This document shows, piece after piece, positions 27,643 through 36,594 of a DNA stretch of 64,000 nucleotides. The notes beneath the pieces are model-generated. The model did no database searches and was not told where the DNA came from. It saw only the letters and a list, made by a program, of their open reading frames with translations. Source of the stretch: Tsuneonella litorea (lineage in GTDB: Bacteria > Pseudomonadota > Alphaproteobacteria > Sphingomonadales > Sphingomonadaceae); assembly GCF_025154015.1 (NCBI RefSeq), contig NZ_JAOAMV010000005.1, positions 124,001 to 188,000 of the forward strand, given 5' to 3'. Position 1 is the stretch's first letter, and the number at the start of each line of letters is the position of its first letter. The translations under genes and the position numbers were made by a program.

Positions 27643-30405
27643 CTAGATTTTCACCGACAGCGAAAGCGCCAGCGAGGTGCCGAGGTCATAGCTGTTCACG
27701 TCGATCCGGTTGCCTTCGTACTGCTGGAACTCCTGGTGACGCGTTCCAAGGATGTTACGCGCCTCGAATTTCGCTTCCATCTCCTTGCCAAGCAGGTTGA
27801 ACCCCTCGCGCCAGACGAAGTCGAGGTTGAGGCCGGGTTTCTCGATCACGTCGGGCTGAGGCGGCGTCCCGTTGAGGCCGCGGCTGACCACCCGCTCGCT
27901 GGCATAGGCGAGCAGGAGGGTCTGCTGCGACAGCCGGTCGGTGTTCTCGAGGCCCAGCTGCAGGTTGACGATATGGTCCGACTGCCCGGTCAGCGGTGAG
28001 CCGTCGATGAAGTAGTCGGTCGCCAATCCCGTCTGCTGGTCGATCATCGTGGTATCGCCCGCGGCGACCGACAGCTTGGAACGGGTGAAAGTGTAGTTGG
28101 CGATCGTCACCACGCGGCGCGGGGCGAAGAACCCCCCGCCGAGGTCGCTCAGCGGCCAGTACTTCACCGCCTCGAACTCCGCGCCATAGAGGCTCGCTTC
28201 GGGGGCGTTGGCGTAGGAGGTAACGAAGTCTCCGCCGAAGTTGCGGACATAGGCCTCGATCGGGTTCTCGATCCGCTTGTAGAAACCGGCGAGCGAGATG
28301 CGCTGTTGGGGAGCGAAGTAGTATTCGACCCGCGCCTCGGCATTGTACAGCTGGCTGTCGACCAGCCCGCTGTTGCCCCGGTACGAACGGTTGTCGTCCG
28401 GGTCGTAGTAGGGTTGCGCGATGAGTTCGCGAAACTGCGGGCGGGCGATCGTCTTCGAAGCGTTGAGCCTCAGCTGCAGGCCGTTCTGGACCTCGAAGGT
28501 CAGCGTGGCCGCCGGTAGCCAGTAGCTGCGATCCAGCTTGGTCGGCGAAACGGAAGGCGGGACAGAAAGGAAGGTGACCTGCGGCGTCGTCGATTCGACC
28601 GCGTCCTCGTAGCGCACGCCCGCATCGACCGACACCGGGCCGAGCGCCCAGTTGCCCTTGAGGTAGCCCGCCTTGATCTCGAGTTCCGCGTCGAATGCGG
28701 GGGTGCCTGGATCGCTTTCGATCAACTGCAGGCCGCCCGCGCCGGGCGAGTTGGCGGCGACGAACGCAGGGTCGGTCAGCGTGGCCACGAGGTTGTCGAT
28801 CCGCTGCAGCCCAAGCGCAGTGATGACGTCGCTGTTACCCTGAAAGTTGTTCGGCGCGGCAAACAGGAAGTTGCGGCGGGTGCTCGAACGCAGCGTGTCC
28901 GAATAGGCGCCGCCGACGGTGAACGCGAGATTGGGCAGGGCGCGCCAGGTCAGGTCCGCGCCCCCGGCGAACAGGTCCTCGTCGAGGTACGAATAGGTCA
29001 CGTCGCCGTCGCCGAGCGCCCCGTTGTTCAACCGGTTGAAGAACTGGCCGCCGAATGGCCCGGAATCGGTGCGGACGTATTCGAAGAACAGGTCGGATGG
29101 CGCGTTGCGCTGGGTGTTCGCATAGCTCATCCGTGCTTCGAGCGAGATCGTGTCGCTCATCTTCATCTCGCCGACGATCTGGCTGTCGATCAGCTGGCGT
29201 TCGAACCAGGACGTGCGCTGGCGCAGGAAATCGGTCCCCGCTCCGCTCTGTGCTGGCTTCGTGCCGATCCCCAGGGAAGCCTTCTTCACCGTGTCGTGGA
29301 TGTAGAGGTTGGTCCAGCGCAGCTTGCCGTTGCTGCCTTCCAGCCCGAGGCCGAGCAGCCCGTTCACGAGGATTCGCTGGTCGGTGTTCACCGTGCGGAA
29401 ATCGCGCTCGACCGAGGTCAGGTCGAATCCCGATGCGTTCTGCTGGGTAATGTCCTTGGTGAGCCACTTGTTGCTGTAGCCGGCGGCCGCGATCACGCCG
29501 AAGTCGAGATCGCCGAGCGGGAAGGTCTTGCCGGCGGAAAGCGATCCCGAGAAGTTCGGCTGAATGTGATAATCGCGCTGCACCACCGCATTGCGCGCAC
29601 CAACGAGCTGGCGTGCGATGGGCGTGGTGTCGACATTGTCGGTACCGATCAGCTGCTTGCTGTCGAAATACTGTTGCAGCAGGGGCGGGACGTCGCGATT
29701 TCCGTTGTCGTAGCCGGTCCAGTCGGTGCCGCTACCGCAGTAGGTGAAGCCGAGGTTGTTGGTCGTCTCGGTATCGCCCGAAACCCCGAAGCCGATCGAG
29801 ACGAACGCGTCGTCGGGCGTGGTCCGGGTGGTCAGGTTGATCACGCCGCCGCCGAATTCACCCGGGTAGTTTGCTGCGTAGCTCTTCTGAACGAGCGAGG
29901 ATGCGACGACGCCGGTCGGGAACAGGTCGAGCGGCACGACGCGCTTGAGCGGCTCGGGGCTGGGGAGCGGTGAGCCGTTGAGCAGCGCGAGGCTGTAGCG
30001 ATCGCCGAGTCCGCGGACGTAGACGAACCCGTTGCCCACGACACTCAAGCCGGTCACGCGTGCCAGCGCACCGGCGATGTTGCCTTCGCCGGTGCGGGCG
30101 ATCTCGGCGGTGCTCAGGACGGAAACGACTTGCGCGGAGGCGCGCTCGACGTTGCGCTCGCGGCGGCCGGTGACGATGATCTCGCCCGCACCGCCGGGGA
30201 CCGAAATCTCCACGCGTTCCTGCGGTGGCTGTTCCGGCCCTGGCTCGTTGGCCGGGGGGCTTTCCGGCAGGGGATCAGCCACCTCTTCGCCGCTTGTCGG
30301 CATGGCGGCCGGCGGTGCCGCAGTGGTCTGCGCGTGGGCGATGCCGGGTGCAGTAAGCGCACTGGTGATCAGCAAGGCGCCGGCAAGCCGCGATTGAGTG
30401 GACAT
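27643..30405 (-). CDS. TonB-dependent outer-membrane receptor
   Basis: This is a 920-residue outer-membrane active transporter. The signal peptide (LLITSALTAPGIAHA) is followed by a proline-rich stretch, a TonB-box-like segment (GEIIVTGRRERNVERASAQVVSVL) and the plug domain with VYVRGLGDRYSLALLNGSPLPSPEP and YPGEFGGGVINLTTR. A 22-strand barrel then runs to the end. It is unusual in ending in isoleucine rather than an aromatic residue. The ribosome-binding site AGAGGGA lies upstream of ATG 30405. It is the second gene after a lipoprotein on the same strand, so the pair probably captures one substrate, which cannot be named. Confidence 0.92.
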   Translation of the reverse strand: MSTQSRLAGALLITSALTAPGIAHAQTTAAPPAAMPTSGEEVADPLPESPPANEPGPEQPPQERVEISVPGGAGEIIVTGRRERNVERASAQVVSVLSTAEIARTGEGNIAGALARVTGLSVVGNGFVYVRGLGDRYSLALLNGSPLPSPEPLKRVVPLDLFPTGVVASSLVQKSYAANYPGEFGGGVINLTTRTTPDDAFVSIGFGVSGDTETTNNLGFTYCGSGTDWTGYDNGNRDVPPLLQQYFDSKQLIGTDNVDTTPIARQLVGARNAVVQRDYHIQPNFSGSLSAGKTFPLGDLDFGVIAAAGYSNKWLTKDITQQNASGFDLTSVERDFRTVNTDQRILVNGLLGLGLEGSNGKLRWTNLYIHDTVKKASLGIGTKPAQSGAGTDFLRQRTSWFERQLIDSQIVGEMKMSDTISLEARMSYANTQRNAPSDLFFEYVRTDSGPFGGQFFNRLNNGALGDGDVTYSYLDEDLFAGGADLTWRALPNLAFTVGGAYSDTLRSSTRRNFLFAAPNNFQGNSDVITALGLQRIDNLVATLTDPAFVAANSPGAGGLQLIESDPGTPAFDAELEIKAGYLKGNWALGPVSVDAGVRYEDAVESTTPQVTFLSVPPSVSPTKLDRSYWLPAATLTFEVQNGLQLRLNASKTIARPQFRELIAQPYYDPDDNRSYRGNSGLVDSQLYNAEARVEYYFAPQQRISLAGFYKRIENPIEAYVRNFGGDFVTSYANAPEASLYGAEFEAVKYWPLSDLGGGFFAPRRVVTIANYTFTRSKLSVAAGDTTMIDQQTGLATDYFIDGSPLTGQSDHIVNLQLGLENTDRLSQQTLLLAYASERVVSRGLNGTPPQPDVIEKPGLNLDFVWREGFNLLGKEMEAKFEARNILGTRHQEFQQYEGNRIDVNSYDLGTSLALSLSVKI

Positions 30406-30438
30406 CCGATGTTCCCTCTGGGGTAATTCTCTTGGGAG

Positions 30439-30474
30439 AAGGGGGCCGGCCCCTGTTCGACGGCCGGCCCCCTT
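30439..30474 (-). promoter_or_regulatory. Strong GC hairpin in the lipoprotein-receptor intergenic gap
   Basis: Twelve bases AAGGGGGCCGGC (30439-30450) are perfectly complementary to GCCGGCCCCCTT (30463-30474), with a 12-base loop. The hairpin lies in the 87-base gap between the lipoprotein stop and the receptor start, both minus strand. Without a T-tract it is unlikely to be a full terminator. It may stabilise the upstream message or partly reduce receptor expression. Confidence 0.55.
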
Positions 30475-30492
30475 CGGTCAGTTCGATGCCGT

Positions 30493-32142
30493 TCAGGTCG
30501 TCGGCAGCGAAGTGCAGGCGCTGCCGCCCGAAAGGTTCGCGAAGGAACTGTTGCAGGTCCAACCAGCGTACCAGGCGGTGTTGCCCGCCCACGCCGCGCC
30601 GATCCGGTAAGGGGTGGGGCTGGCGGTGAAGAATCCGGCGGCAATGACCGATCCGGTCGCAAGACTGCCCGGGTCGGTGGGATTGACCGCGTTCTCGTTT
30701 GCCCCGTTCACGAAGGTCATCGTCAGCGTGTTGACGAAGCTTTCGTTGTTCGACGCGTCGCCGGTGATGAAACCGCGCACCTGCGCCGCGGTGAACGGTG
30801 CCGAGCCCGAACCGTCACCGATATACTTGGCATCACCGGTGCCCGAGCACTGCAGCACGACCGACTTTGCTGTCAGCGTCGCCCGGTTCGCCGCATCGGT
30901 GTTCGATGTCATCCGGATGCACTCGTTGTTCGGCGAGATGATCATGCCGTTGTACAGGGTCGTGTCCGAATTCCCGCGAAACAGCGTCGAGGCCTTGTCG
31001 CCGGTCGAATTGTTCTGGTTGCTTGCGAGCGGCTGGATCGCGGTGAAGTTGACTACCTTCAAGTCGGTTCGCGGAGTGTTGGACTCGTTCCCGTTGGAGT
31101 CGATCTCCATCAGCGCGTCCCCTTCACCCGGACGCTGGATCAGAAGAGCATATTGCACGCTCATCCGCGCGCCCGTGTCGACATCGAGGCTGTCGTCGTC
31201 GGCGCCGGTGGAGATGTAGTATTTCATCTTTGGTGCGCCGCCGAACCATTCGGACCCGTCGTCCGAACTGTTGTGCGACTGGATATGGTCCAACTGCGTG
31301 CCCGTTCCGATGGCCTCGCCGGTAAGCGCCTGTAATTCCTTGTCGGCGCTGAGCACGAAGCCCGAGTAGCGGATCTGCACGTAGCTCATCCGGCCGGCGT
31401 TGTAGCTGTCGTCGTTGCCCCCGAAGTAGGCCTTGTTGACCGCGCCTTCGGTGTCGCGCTCGCACGTGCCCGCAGCCACGGAGCCCAATACGCAGTCGGT
31501 GACCTTGCCACGACCGAGCAGCACGACGCCGCCCCACTGGCCGATCGAGTTGTCGGTGTTGAGGCCGGCGACGTTGTCCTGGCTGGTGAATATGATCGGC
31601 GCGCTGGCTGTGCCGACGGCGTTGATCTTGTTGCCGCGGTTGACCGCCAGCCACGACTGGCCGGTCCGGGCATAGAGGATCACGCCCGCGTCGATGTTGA
31701 GCGTGACGTTCGTGTCAGCGGTCAGCGTGCCGCAGCCGACCGTGGTCGAGGCATGGGGCGCGCCGGTGGTCGGGGCCGAGAAACCGCCGTCGCAACCGAC
31801 GTCGACGCGACCATTCATCGCGTAAAGGAGACCGGTGATCTTGGGCAGGGTAACGGTCTTGGCAATGAGGCTCGGCAACTCGCAGATGCGGTAGCTGCCC
31901 GTCGGGCCGCTGATCGTGCCGCGGTCGGTAAGCGTCACGCTGCCGTCGTTGGTCAGCGTCGGGCAGGCGCCCGCGGCCACGACAGTCGGGGTGCCGGTTG
32001 GGGTCGGGGTCGGCGCGGGCGCGGGGTTGTTGATGGTGATGTCGACACCGGTGCCCGGCGAAGCGATGTCGTCGGCGCCGCAGGCTGACAGGGTCGCCAG
32101 GCTCGCGCCCAGCGCGAGAATGCGCTTGAAAGTGGTGGTCAC
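30493..32142 (-). CDS. Secreted lipoprotein with repeat-rich beta structure, receptor partner
   Basis: This is a 549-residue predicted outer-membrane lipoprotein. The GTG at 32142, with GAGGGGA upstream, gives a clean signal peptide ending in the lipobox LATLSAC. After a Pro/Thr linker the protein is rich in Gly, Asn, Asp, Ser and Thr with many short beta repeats (IIFTSQDNVAG, GQWGGVVLLGR, GADDDSLDVDTGARM), suggesting a right-handed beta helix. Several cysteines are spaced as if disulfide-bonded. It is followed by a TonB-dependent receptor and probably acts as its surface substrate-binding or processing partner. I do not recognise a catalytic motif. Confidence 0.8.
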   Translation of the reverse strand: MTTTFKRILALGASLATLSACGADDIASPGTGVDITINNPAPAPTPTPTGTPTVVAAGACPTLTNDGSVTLTDRGTISGPTGSYRICELPSLIAKTVTLPKITGLLYAMNGRVDVGCDGGFSAPTTGAPHASTTVGCGTLTADTNVTLNIDAGVILYARTGQSWLAVNRGNKINAVGTASAPIIFTSQDNVAGLNTDNSIGQWGGVVLLGRGKVTDCVLGSVAAGTCERDTEGAVNKAYFGGNDDSYNAGRMSYVQIRYSGFVLSADKELQALTGEAIGTGTQLDHIQSHNSSDDGSEWFGGAPKMKYYISTGADDDSLDVDTGARMSVQYALLIQRPGEGDALMEIDSNGNESNTPRTDLKVVNFTAIQPLASNQNNSTGDKASTLFRGNSDTTLYNGMIISPNNECIRMTSNTDAANRATLTAKSVVLQCSGTGDAKYIGDGSGSAPFTAAQVRGFITGDASNNESFVNTLTMTFVNGANENAVNPTDPGSLATGSVIAAGFFTASPTPYRIGAAWAGNTAWYAGWTCNSSFANLSGGSACTSLPTT

Positions 32143-32225
32143 GGAAACGGTCCCCTCATGGTCCGATTGAGTCGGAAAGAAAGCGTTGCGAACGCTCGTC
32201 GCGACTCGCCGAGTAGGACCGGCGC

Positions 32226-32243
32226 ATGACAGTTTATTGGCAA
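32226..32243 (-). promoter_or_regulatory. Pho-box-like direct repeat upstream of the lipoprotein gene
   Basis: On the minus strand the site reads TTGCCAA-TAAA-CTGTCAT. The second half matches the PhoB half-site CTGTCAT exactly and the first half matches at four of seven positions, with the correct four-base spacer. It lies 84-101 bases upstream of the lipoprotein GTG. This would fit phosphate-starvation control of the lipoprotein-receptor pair, but a single site match is weak evidence. Confidence 0.3.
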
Positions 32244-32324
32244 GATTGCGGCTTTGAGAAAGCAACTAAAATATGACGGATAAATGAATTTTTCGTCGCA
32301 CAGCGAAGCGGCGCCAAGGGCCAA

Positions 32325-32352
32325 TGTTACGGAAAAGCGACAGTGTTACGGA
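32325..32352 (+). repeat. Two direct repeats TGTTACGGA, 19-base period
   Basis: TGTTACGGA occurs at 32325-32333 and again at 32344-32352 in the 280-base divergent gap between the lipoprotein gene and the TPR gene. The 19-base spacing places both copies on nearly the same face of the helix, as for a regulator-binding site. The rest of this gap (32143-32422) is AT-rich for the region; apart from the Pho-box-like element I see nothing else in it. Confidence 0.5.
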
Positions 32353-32422
32353 TTTGTTGCGGCAAGCCGTTCGATGGGCAATGCTGGCGACATTAAAGAC
32401 AGTTCGAGTGGGAGAATTCGCC

Positions 32423-32785
32423 ATGTCCATCGCCCTTTTCGCCCTGGCGGCGCTCGCACAGGCCCCGGCGGGCACGTCGGTCGACGTCGCCTACGAAGCG
32501 CTGGCGGCGGGTGACGACGCGGCTGCTGTCGCGCAGCTCGAGCCGAACTTTCGGGCGAGCGATCCCGCAGCGCTGATCAACCTCGGCGTGGCCTATGCCC
32601 GCCAGGGGAATACGGCGCGCGCCCGCGCGATGTTCGAACGGGTGATCGGGGCAAGCGACCGGTACGACCTCGAAACAGCCGCGGGTGCCTGGGTCGACAG
32701 CCGCGCTCTCGCCTTCAAGGCACTTGCCGCGCTCGATCGCGGAGCACTTGCGCCGACCACCACGACTCGCACCGCGCTGCGCTGA
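32423..32785 (+). CDS. Small exported TPR protein
   Basis: This is a 120-residue protein with a short hydrophobic N-terminus (MSIALFALAALAQAPA, a possible signal peptide) and one to two TPR units (AALINLGVAYARQGNTARARAMFERVI). The ATG at 32423 has GGGAG about eight bases upstream; a TTG at 32324 would give an unconserved leader. It is divergent from the lipoprotein gene and ends just before a terminator-like hairpin, so it is probably monocistronic. The function is unknown. Confidence 0.75.
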   Translation: MSIALFALAALAQAPAGTSVDVAYEALAAGDDAAAVAQLEPNFRASDPAALINLGVAYARQGNTARARAMFERVIGASDRYDLETAAGAWVDSRALAFKALAALDRGALAPTTTTRTALR

Positions 32786-32807
32786 CTCTTCCTAAGTCGC
32801 GGAGATT

Positions 32808-32842
32808 TCAGCCCGTCGGGTCGCTCCGGCGGGCTGATCTTT
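32808..32842 (+). terminator. Probable intrinsic terminator after the TPR gene
   Basis: TCAGCCCG at 32808-32815 pairs with CGGGCTGA at 32830-32837 across a 14-base loop, and is followed by a short TCTTT. It separates the TPR gene from the type IV secretion operon. Confidence 0.6.
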
Positions 32843-32930
32843 ACGTGATGATTTGCCGATCTCGGTTCAGGAATCTGTCACCCCCGTGTCATTTAGTGTA
32901 GGCACGGGGACCTGGATGGAGGGTTGTGCG

Positions 32931-33557
32931 ATGATTCTGTCCCGGATGGGCGGACTTGCGGTGCTGGCGCTGACGTGCGCCGCCGTGCCCGCGCACGCCG
33001 ACGTGATGGAGATCGGTCCGCAAGGGCCGCGCTGGATTTCCGGCGCGCTCGCGGCCGCTCCCGCCGCTGATCCCGCCGCGACGTCCGCCGTGGTCGAACT
33101 TTCCGCCGATTTCGCCGTCCCGCCGCAGGCGATCGCCGACGCGGCCGCGCAGGCGGGCGTCGTTCCCGCGCTCTACGCCGCCAAGGTGCAGGAACTCGCC
33201 CGGCGGTTCGACCTTTCGCCCACCCTGATCGAGGCGGTGGTCTGGCAGGAAAGCCGCTGGAATGCCGCCGCCCGCTCGCCGGTCGGCGCGCGTGGGCTGG
33301 CCCAGCTGATGCCGGGCACAGCCAGCTATCTCGGAGTCGATGCTGACGATCCCTTCGCCAATCTCGAGGGCGGCGCGCGCTACCTGCGCGAGCAGATGGA
33401 CCGTTTCGACGGCGATATCGAAAAGGCGCTCGCCGCCTACAACGCCGGCCCCGGGCGCGTGATCGCGGCCGGCGGCATCCCGCGCATACGCGAAACCCAG
33501 GGGTACGTGGCCGCCATCATGGGCCGCCTCTCCGATCACTCACGAAAGCCGAACTGA
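32931..33557 (+). CDS. virB1: VirB1-like lytic transglycosylase
   Basis: This is a 208-residue exported enzyme that cleaves peptidoglycan glycan strands, in this context to let a secretion apparatus through the wall. The signal peptide (MGGLAVLALTCAAVPAHA) is followed by a lead-in region and an SLT domain. The domain has IEAVVWQESRWNAAARSPVGARGLAQLMPGTA divided over two helices, the catalytic glutamate being in WQESRWN, and AYNAGPGRV. The ATG at 32931 has TGGAGGG upstream. It opens the virB operon five bases before virB2, which supports the VirB1 reading over a free-standing transglycosylase. Confidence 0.87.
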   Translation: MILSRMGGLAVLALTCAAVPAHADVMEIGPQGPRWISGALAAAPAADPAATSAVVELSADFAVPPQAIADAAAQAGVVPALYAAKVQELARRFDLSPTLIEAVVWQESRWNAAARSPVGARGLAQLMPGTASYLGVDADDPFANLEGGARYLREQMDRFDGDIEKALAAYNAGPGRVIAAGGIPRIRETQGYVAAIMGRLSDHSRKPN

Positions 33558-33562
33558 CCCGT

Positions 33563-33859
33563 ATGATCCGCTTCACTCGCTTCCTTCCTCTGTCCCTGGC
33601 CGCCGTCTCCAGCGCCGCTTTCGCGCAGGATCCGCAAGGGTCGGGTCCGATCGTCGCCGCGCTTTCGTGGCTGCAGGGCACGCTGCTCGGCAACGTCGCC
33701 ACCGCGGTCGCGGTGATGGCGGTCGCGGCGGTCGGGTTCATGATGCTCACCGGCCGGCTCAACTGGCGCTTCGGCGCGACCGTGATCATCGGCGTGTTCA
33801 TCCTGTTCGGTTCGGCGAGCATCGTCGCCGGCATCCAGGGCGCCGCGGCGGCGAGCTGA
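33563..33859 (+). CDS. virB2: VirB2-type pilin
   Basis: This is a 98-residue precursor with a signal peptide (FLPLSLAAVSSAAFA) and two hydrophobic helices (TAVAVMAVAAVGFMMLTG and GATVIIGVFILFGSASIVAGI) joined by a short basic loop. That is the shape of VirB2/TrbC pilins that polymerise into the type IV secretion pilus. It is placed correctly between virB1 and virB3. Confidence 0.88.
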   Translation: MIRFTRFLPLSLAAVSSAAFAQDPQGSGPIVAALSWLQGTLLGNVATAVAVMAVAAVGFMMLTGRLNWRFGATVIIGVFILFGSASIVAGIQGAAAAS

Positions 33860-33862
33860 GCG

Positions 33863-34144
33863 ATGGAACTCGCCCGTCATCCCGTCCATCGCGCGCTCAC
33901 CCGCCCGCAGATGTTCGCGGGCGTGACGTACAACTATTTCATCATCAACTTCGCGCTCACGACCGAGCTGTTCCTGATCACCGGCAGCTGGTGGGCGCTG
34001 CCCGCCGCGGCGGTGTTCCACCTCGTCGGCTATTTCGCCTGCCTGCGCGAACCGCGCATCTTCGACCTCTGGCTGACCAAGGTCAGCAAGTGTCCCCGCG
34101 TTCCGAACTGGAAACGATGGGGCTGCAACAGTTACGCCGCCTGA
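33863..34144 (+). CDS. virB3: VirB3 inner-membrane component
   Basis: This is a 93-residue protein with a short N-terminal segment (HPVHRALTRPQMFAGV, the typical VirB3 opening), two hydrophobic segments around residues 20-60 and a basic C-terminus. VirB3 assists assembly of the pilus with the VirB4 ATPase. It begins three bases after virB2 and ends 17 bases before the chosen virB4 start. Confidence 0.9.
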   Translation: MELARHPVHRALTRPQMFAGVTYNYFIINFALTTELFLITGSWWALPAAAVFHLVGYFACLREPRIFDLWLTKVSKCPRVPNWKRWGCNSYAA

Positions 34145-34161
34145 CGGAAGGATTGGCGAGT

Positions 34162-36594
34162 ATGAGTAAATGGATCGGTGCCGCCGCCTGGAGCGCGAAG
34201 GAAGCCCGCGCGGGTGACCGGCTGCCCTATGCGCGCCTGATCGACGGCAGCACCCTGCTGCTGCGCGACGGCAGCGTGATGACCGCGCTGCAGGTCCCCG
34301 GCCTGCTGTTCGAGACCGAGGATTCGGACGCGCTCAACCACCACGCGGCGACCCGCGAGGTCATGCTGCGCTCGACGCTCGACGCGCGCTTCGTGCTCTA
34401 CCACCACGTGATCCGCCGCCGGGTCGAGATCGAACTCGAGGCCGCGTTTCCCGATCCGCTGACCGCGCACATCGATCGCCGCTGGAAGGAGCGGCTCGCG
34501 GGCGGATCGCTGTTCGTCAACGACCAGTTCGTCACGCTCATCCGCCGTCCTGCGCGGGGCAAGGCGGGGCTGGCCGAACGGGCGAGCAAGATGTGGTCGC
34601 GCAAGGGCCGCAGGGAGATCGAGGCCGATCCGCGGGACGTGCGTTCGCTCAAGGCCGCCGCCACCGGGCTGGTGGCGTCGCTCCAGGCCTACGGCGCGGC
34701 GCTGCTCGATGACTACCAGGGGCCGAGCGGGGCGACCAACAACGAGATCCTCGAGCTGCTCTCCGCGCTATACAATGGCGAGATGCGCCCGGTGCGCCGT
34801 CCGGCCGAGGACACCGACATCGGCCAGATGCTGCCCTATCGCCGGGCGAGCTTCGGGCTCGACGCGATGGAACTGCGCGGCTCGGGCGAGCCGGACTTCG
34901 CCGCGATCCTGTCGCTCAAGGACTATCCCGAGGCGACCAGCCCGGGCCTGCTCGACGCGCTGCTGCGCCAGCCGTTCGAGATGATCGTGTCGGAAAGCTA
35001 CGCGCCGTCGGAACGGACTACCGCACGCGAGCGGATGGACCTCGCGATCCGCCGCCTCAAGTCGGCCGACGAGGAAGCGATGGCCGAGCGCGCCGACATG
35101 CTCGCCGCGCGCGACGCGCTGGGCAACGGGGCGGTCGGCTTCGGCGACCATCACCTGACGGTGCTGGTGCGCGAGGCGACCCTGCCCGAGCTCGACGAGG
35201 CGACCGCCGCCTGTGCCGCGGCGCTTGCCGATACCGGCGCGATCGTCGTGCGCGAGGATACCAACCTTGAGCCGGCGTTCTGGGGCCAGTTCCCGGGCAA
35301 CGAAAGCTATATTGCCCGCCGCGCGATGATCTCGAGCGCCAACATGGCGAGCTTCGGTTCCCTGCACGGCATGGCGCTCGGCCAGGCTGAAGGTAATCAC
35401 TGGGGCGAGGCGGTCACGCTGCTCCAGACGACGAGCCGCACGCCGTTCTTCGTCAACTTCCACACCGGCGACCTCGGCAACTTCACCGTCATCGGCCCCT
35501 CGGGCTCGGGCAAGACGGTGGTGATGAACTTCCTTGCCGCGCAGGCGCAGAAGTTCAGCCCCCGCACGATCCTGTTCGACAAGGACCGCGGTGCCGAACT
35601 GTTCATTCGCGGCATCGGTGGGCGCTACGACCGCATCGCCAGCGGCGAGCCGACCGGGTTCAACCCGCTCGCGCTGCCGGACACGCCGACCAACCGGGCG
35701 TTCCTGCGCGACTGGCTGGCGGTGCTGCTCAAGGCCGACGGTCCGGAGGAGCTGGCGACGATCGCCGGCGCGGTCGATGCGGCCTATGCCAACGACGCCT
35801 CGCTGCGGCGCCTGCGGCATTTCCGCGAGCTGCTGTCGGGCGCCAGGCGTCCGCAGCCAGGTGATCTCGCCGACCGGCTCTCGGCGTGGATCGCCGGCGG
35901 CGAGCACGCGTGGCTGTTCGACAACGAACGCGACGAGCTCGACCTCGGAGCCCGCGTGCTCGGCTTCGACATGACCGCGCTGCTCGAGAACCCGCGGCTG
36001 CGCACGCCGACGATGATGTACCTGTTCCACCGGATCGAGGAGCGGCTCGACGGCAAGCCGACGATGATCCTGATCGACGAGGGGTGGAAGGCGCTCGACG
36101 ACGAGGTATTTGCCGCGCGCATCCGCGACTGGCTCAAGACGCTGCGCAAACGCAACGCACTGGTCGGGTTCGCGACCCAGTCGGCCCGCGACGCGCTCGA
36201 GAGCCGGATCGCCACCGCGCTGGTCGAACAGACCGCGACGATGATCTTCATGCCCAATGCCCGCGCCCGGGCCGAGGACTATTGCGACGGGTTCGGGCTG
36301 ACCAACCACGAGCTGGCTCTGATCCGCAGCCTGCCCGCGCACAGCCGCGCGTTCCTGATCCGCCAGCCCGATGCGAGCGTCGTCGTACGGCTCGACCTCT
36401 CGGGCGCGCCCGAGGTGCTGGCGGTCCTGTCAGGCCGCGAAAGCTCGGTGCGGCGGCTCGATCTCTTGCGCGAGGCGGTCGGCGACAACCCGGCCGACTG
36501 GTTCCCCGCGCTCACCGGCCATGCCTGGCCCGGCGGTTCGGGAATCGAACAGGAAGGCGGCGACCATCCATCGTTCCGCCTCGCGGCCGAATGA
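34162..36594 (+). CDS. virB4: VirB4 type IV secretion ATPase
   Basis: This is an 810-residue ATPase that powers pilus assembly and substrate transfer. The N-terminal CagE/VirB4 domain begins ARAGDRLPYARLIDGSTLLLRDG. The C-terminal RecA-like domain has Walker A GPSGSGKTVVM near residue 450, DKDRGAELFIRGIGGRYD, Walker B MILIDEGWKALDD and the FATQSARDAL motif. The ATG at 34162 is preferred; an in-frame ATG at 34117 would overlap virB3. Its stop overlaps virB6 (ATGA). All nucleotide-binding motifs appear intact, which argues against decay of the system. Confidence 0.95.
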   Translation: MSKWIGAAAWSAKEARAGDRLPYARLIDGSTLLLRDGSVMTALQVPGLLFETEDSDALNHHAATREVMLRSTLDARFVLYHHVIRRRVEIELEAAFPDPLTAHIDRRWKERLAGGSLFVNDQFVTLIRRPARGKAGLAERASKMWSRKGRREIEADPRDVRSLKAAATGLVASLQAYGAALLDDYQGPSGATNNEILELLSALYNGEMRPVRRPAEDTDIGQMLPYRRASFGLDAMELRGSGEPDFAAILSLKDYPEATSPGLLDALLRQPFEMIVSESYAPSERTTARERMDLAIRRLKSADEEAMAERADMLAARDALGNGAVGFGDHHLTVLVREATLPELDEATAACAAALADTGAIVVREDTNLEPAFWGQFPGNESYIARRAMISSANMASFGSLHGMALGQAEGNHWGEAVTLLQTTSRTPFFVNFHTGDLGNFTVIGPSGSGKTVVMNFLAAQAQKFSPRTILFDKDRGAELFIRGIGGRYDRIASGEPTGFNPLALPDTPTNRAFLRDWLAVLLKADGPEELATIAGAVDAAYANDASLRRLRHFRELLSGARRPQPGDLADRLSAWIAGGEHAWLFDNERDELDLGARVLGFDMTALLENPRLRTPTMMYLFHRIEERLDGKPTMILIDEGWKALDDEVFAARIRDWLKTLRKRNALVGFATQSARDALESRIATALVEQTATMIFMPNARARAEDYCDGFGLTNHELALIRSLPAHSRAFLIRQPDASVVVRLDLSGAPEVLAVLSGRESSVRRLDLLREAVGDNPADWFPALTGHAWPGGSGIEQEGGDHPSFRLAAE

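Noticed and set aside
32931-33557. Reading the transglycosylase as an independent MltC/Slt-type housekeeping enzyme.
   Set aside because: Its position five bases before virB2 in one transcription unit favours a VirB1 role, though the domain alone cannot distinguish these.
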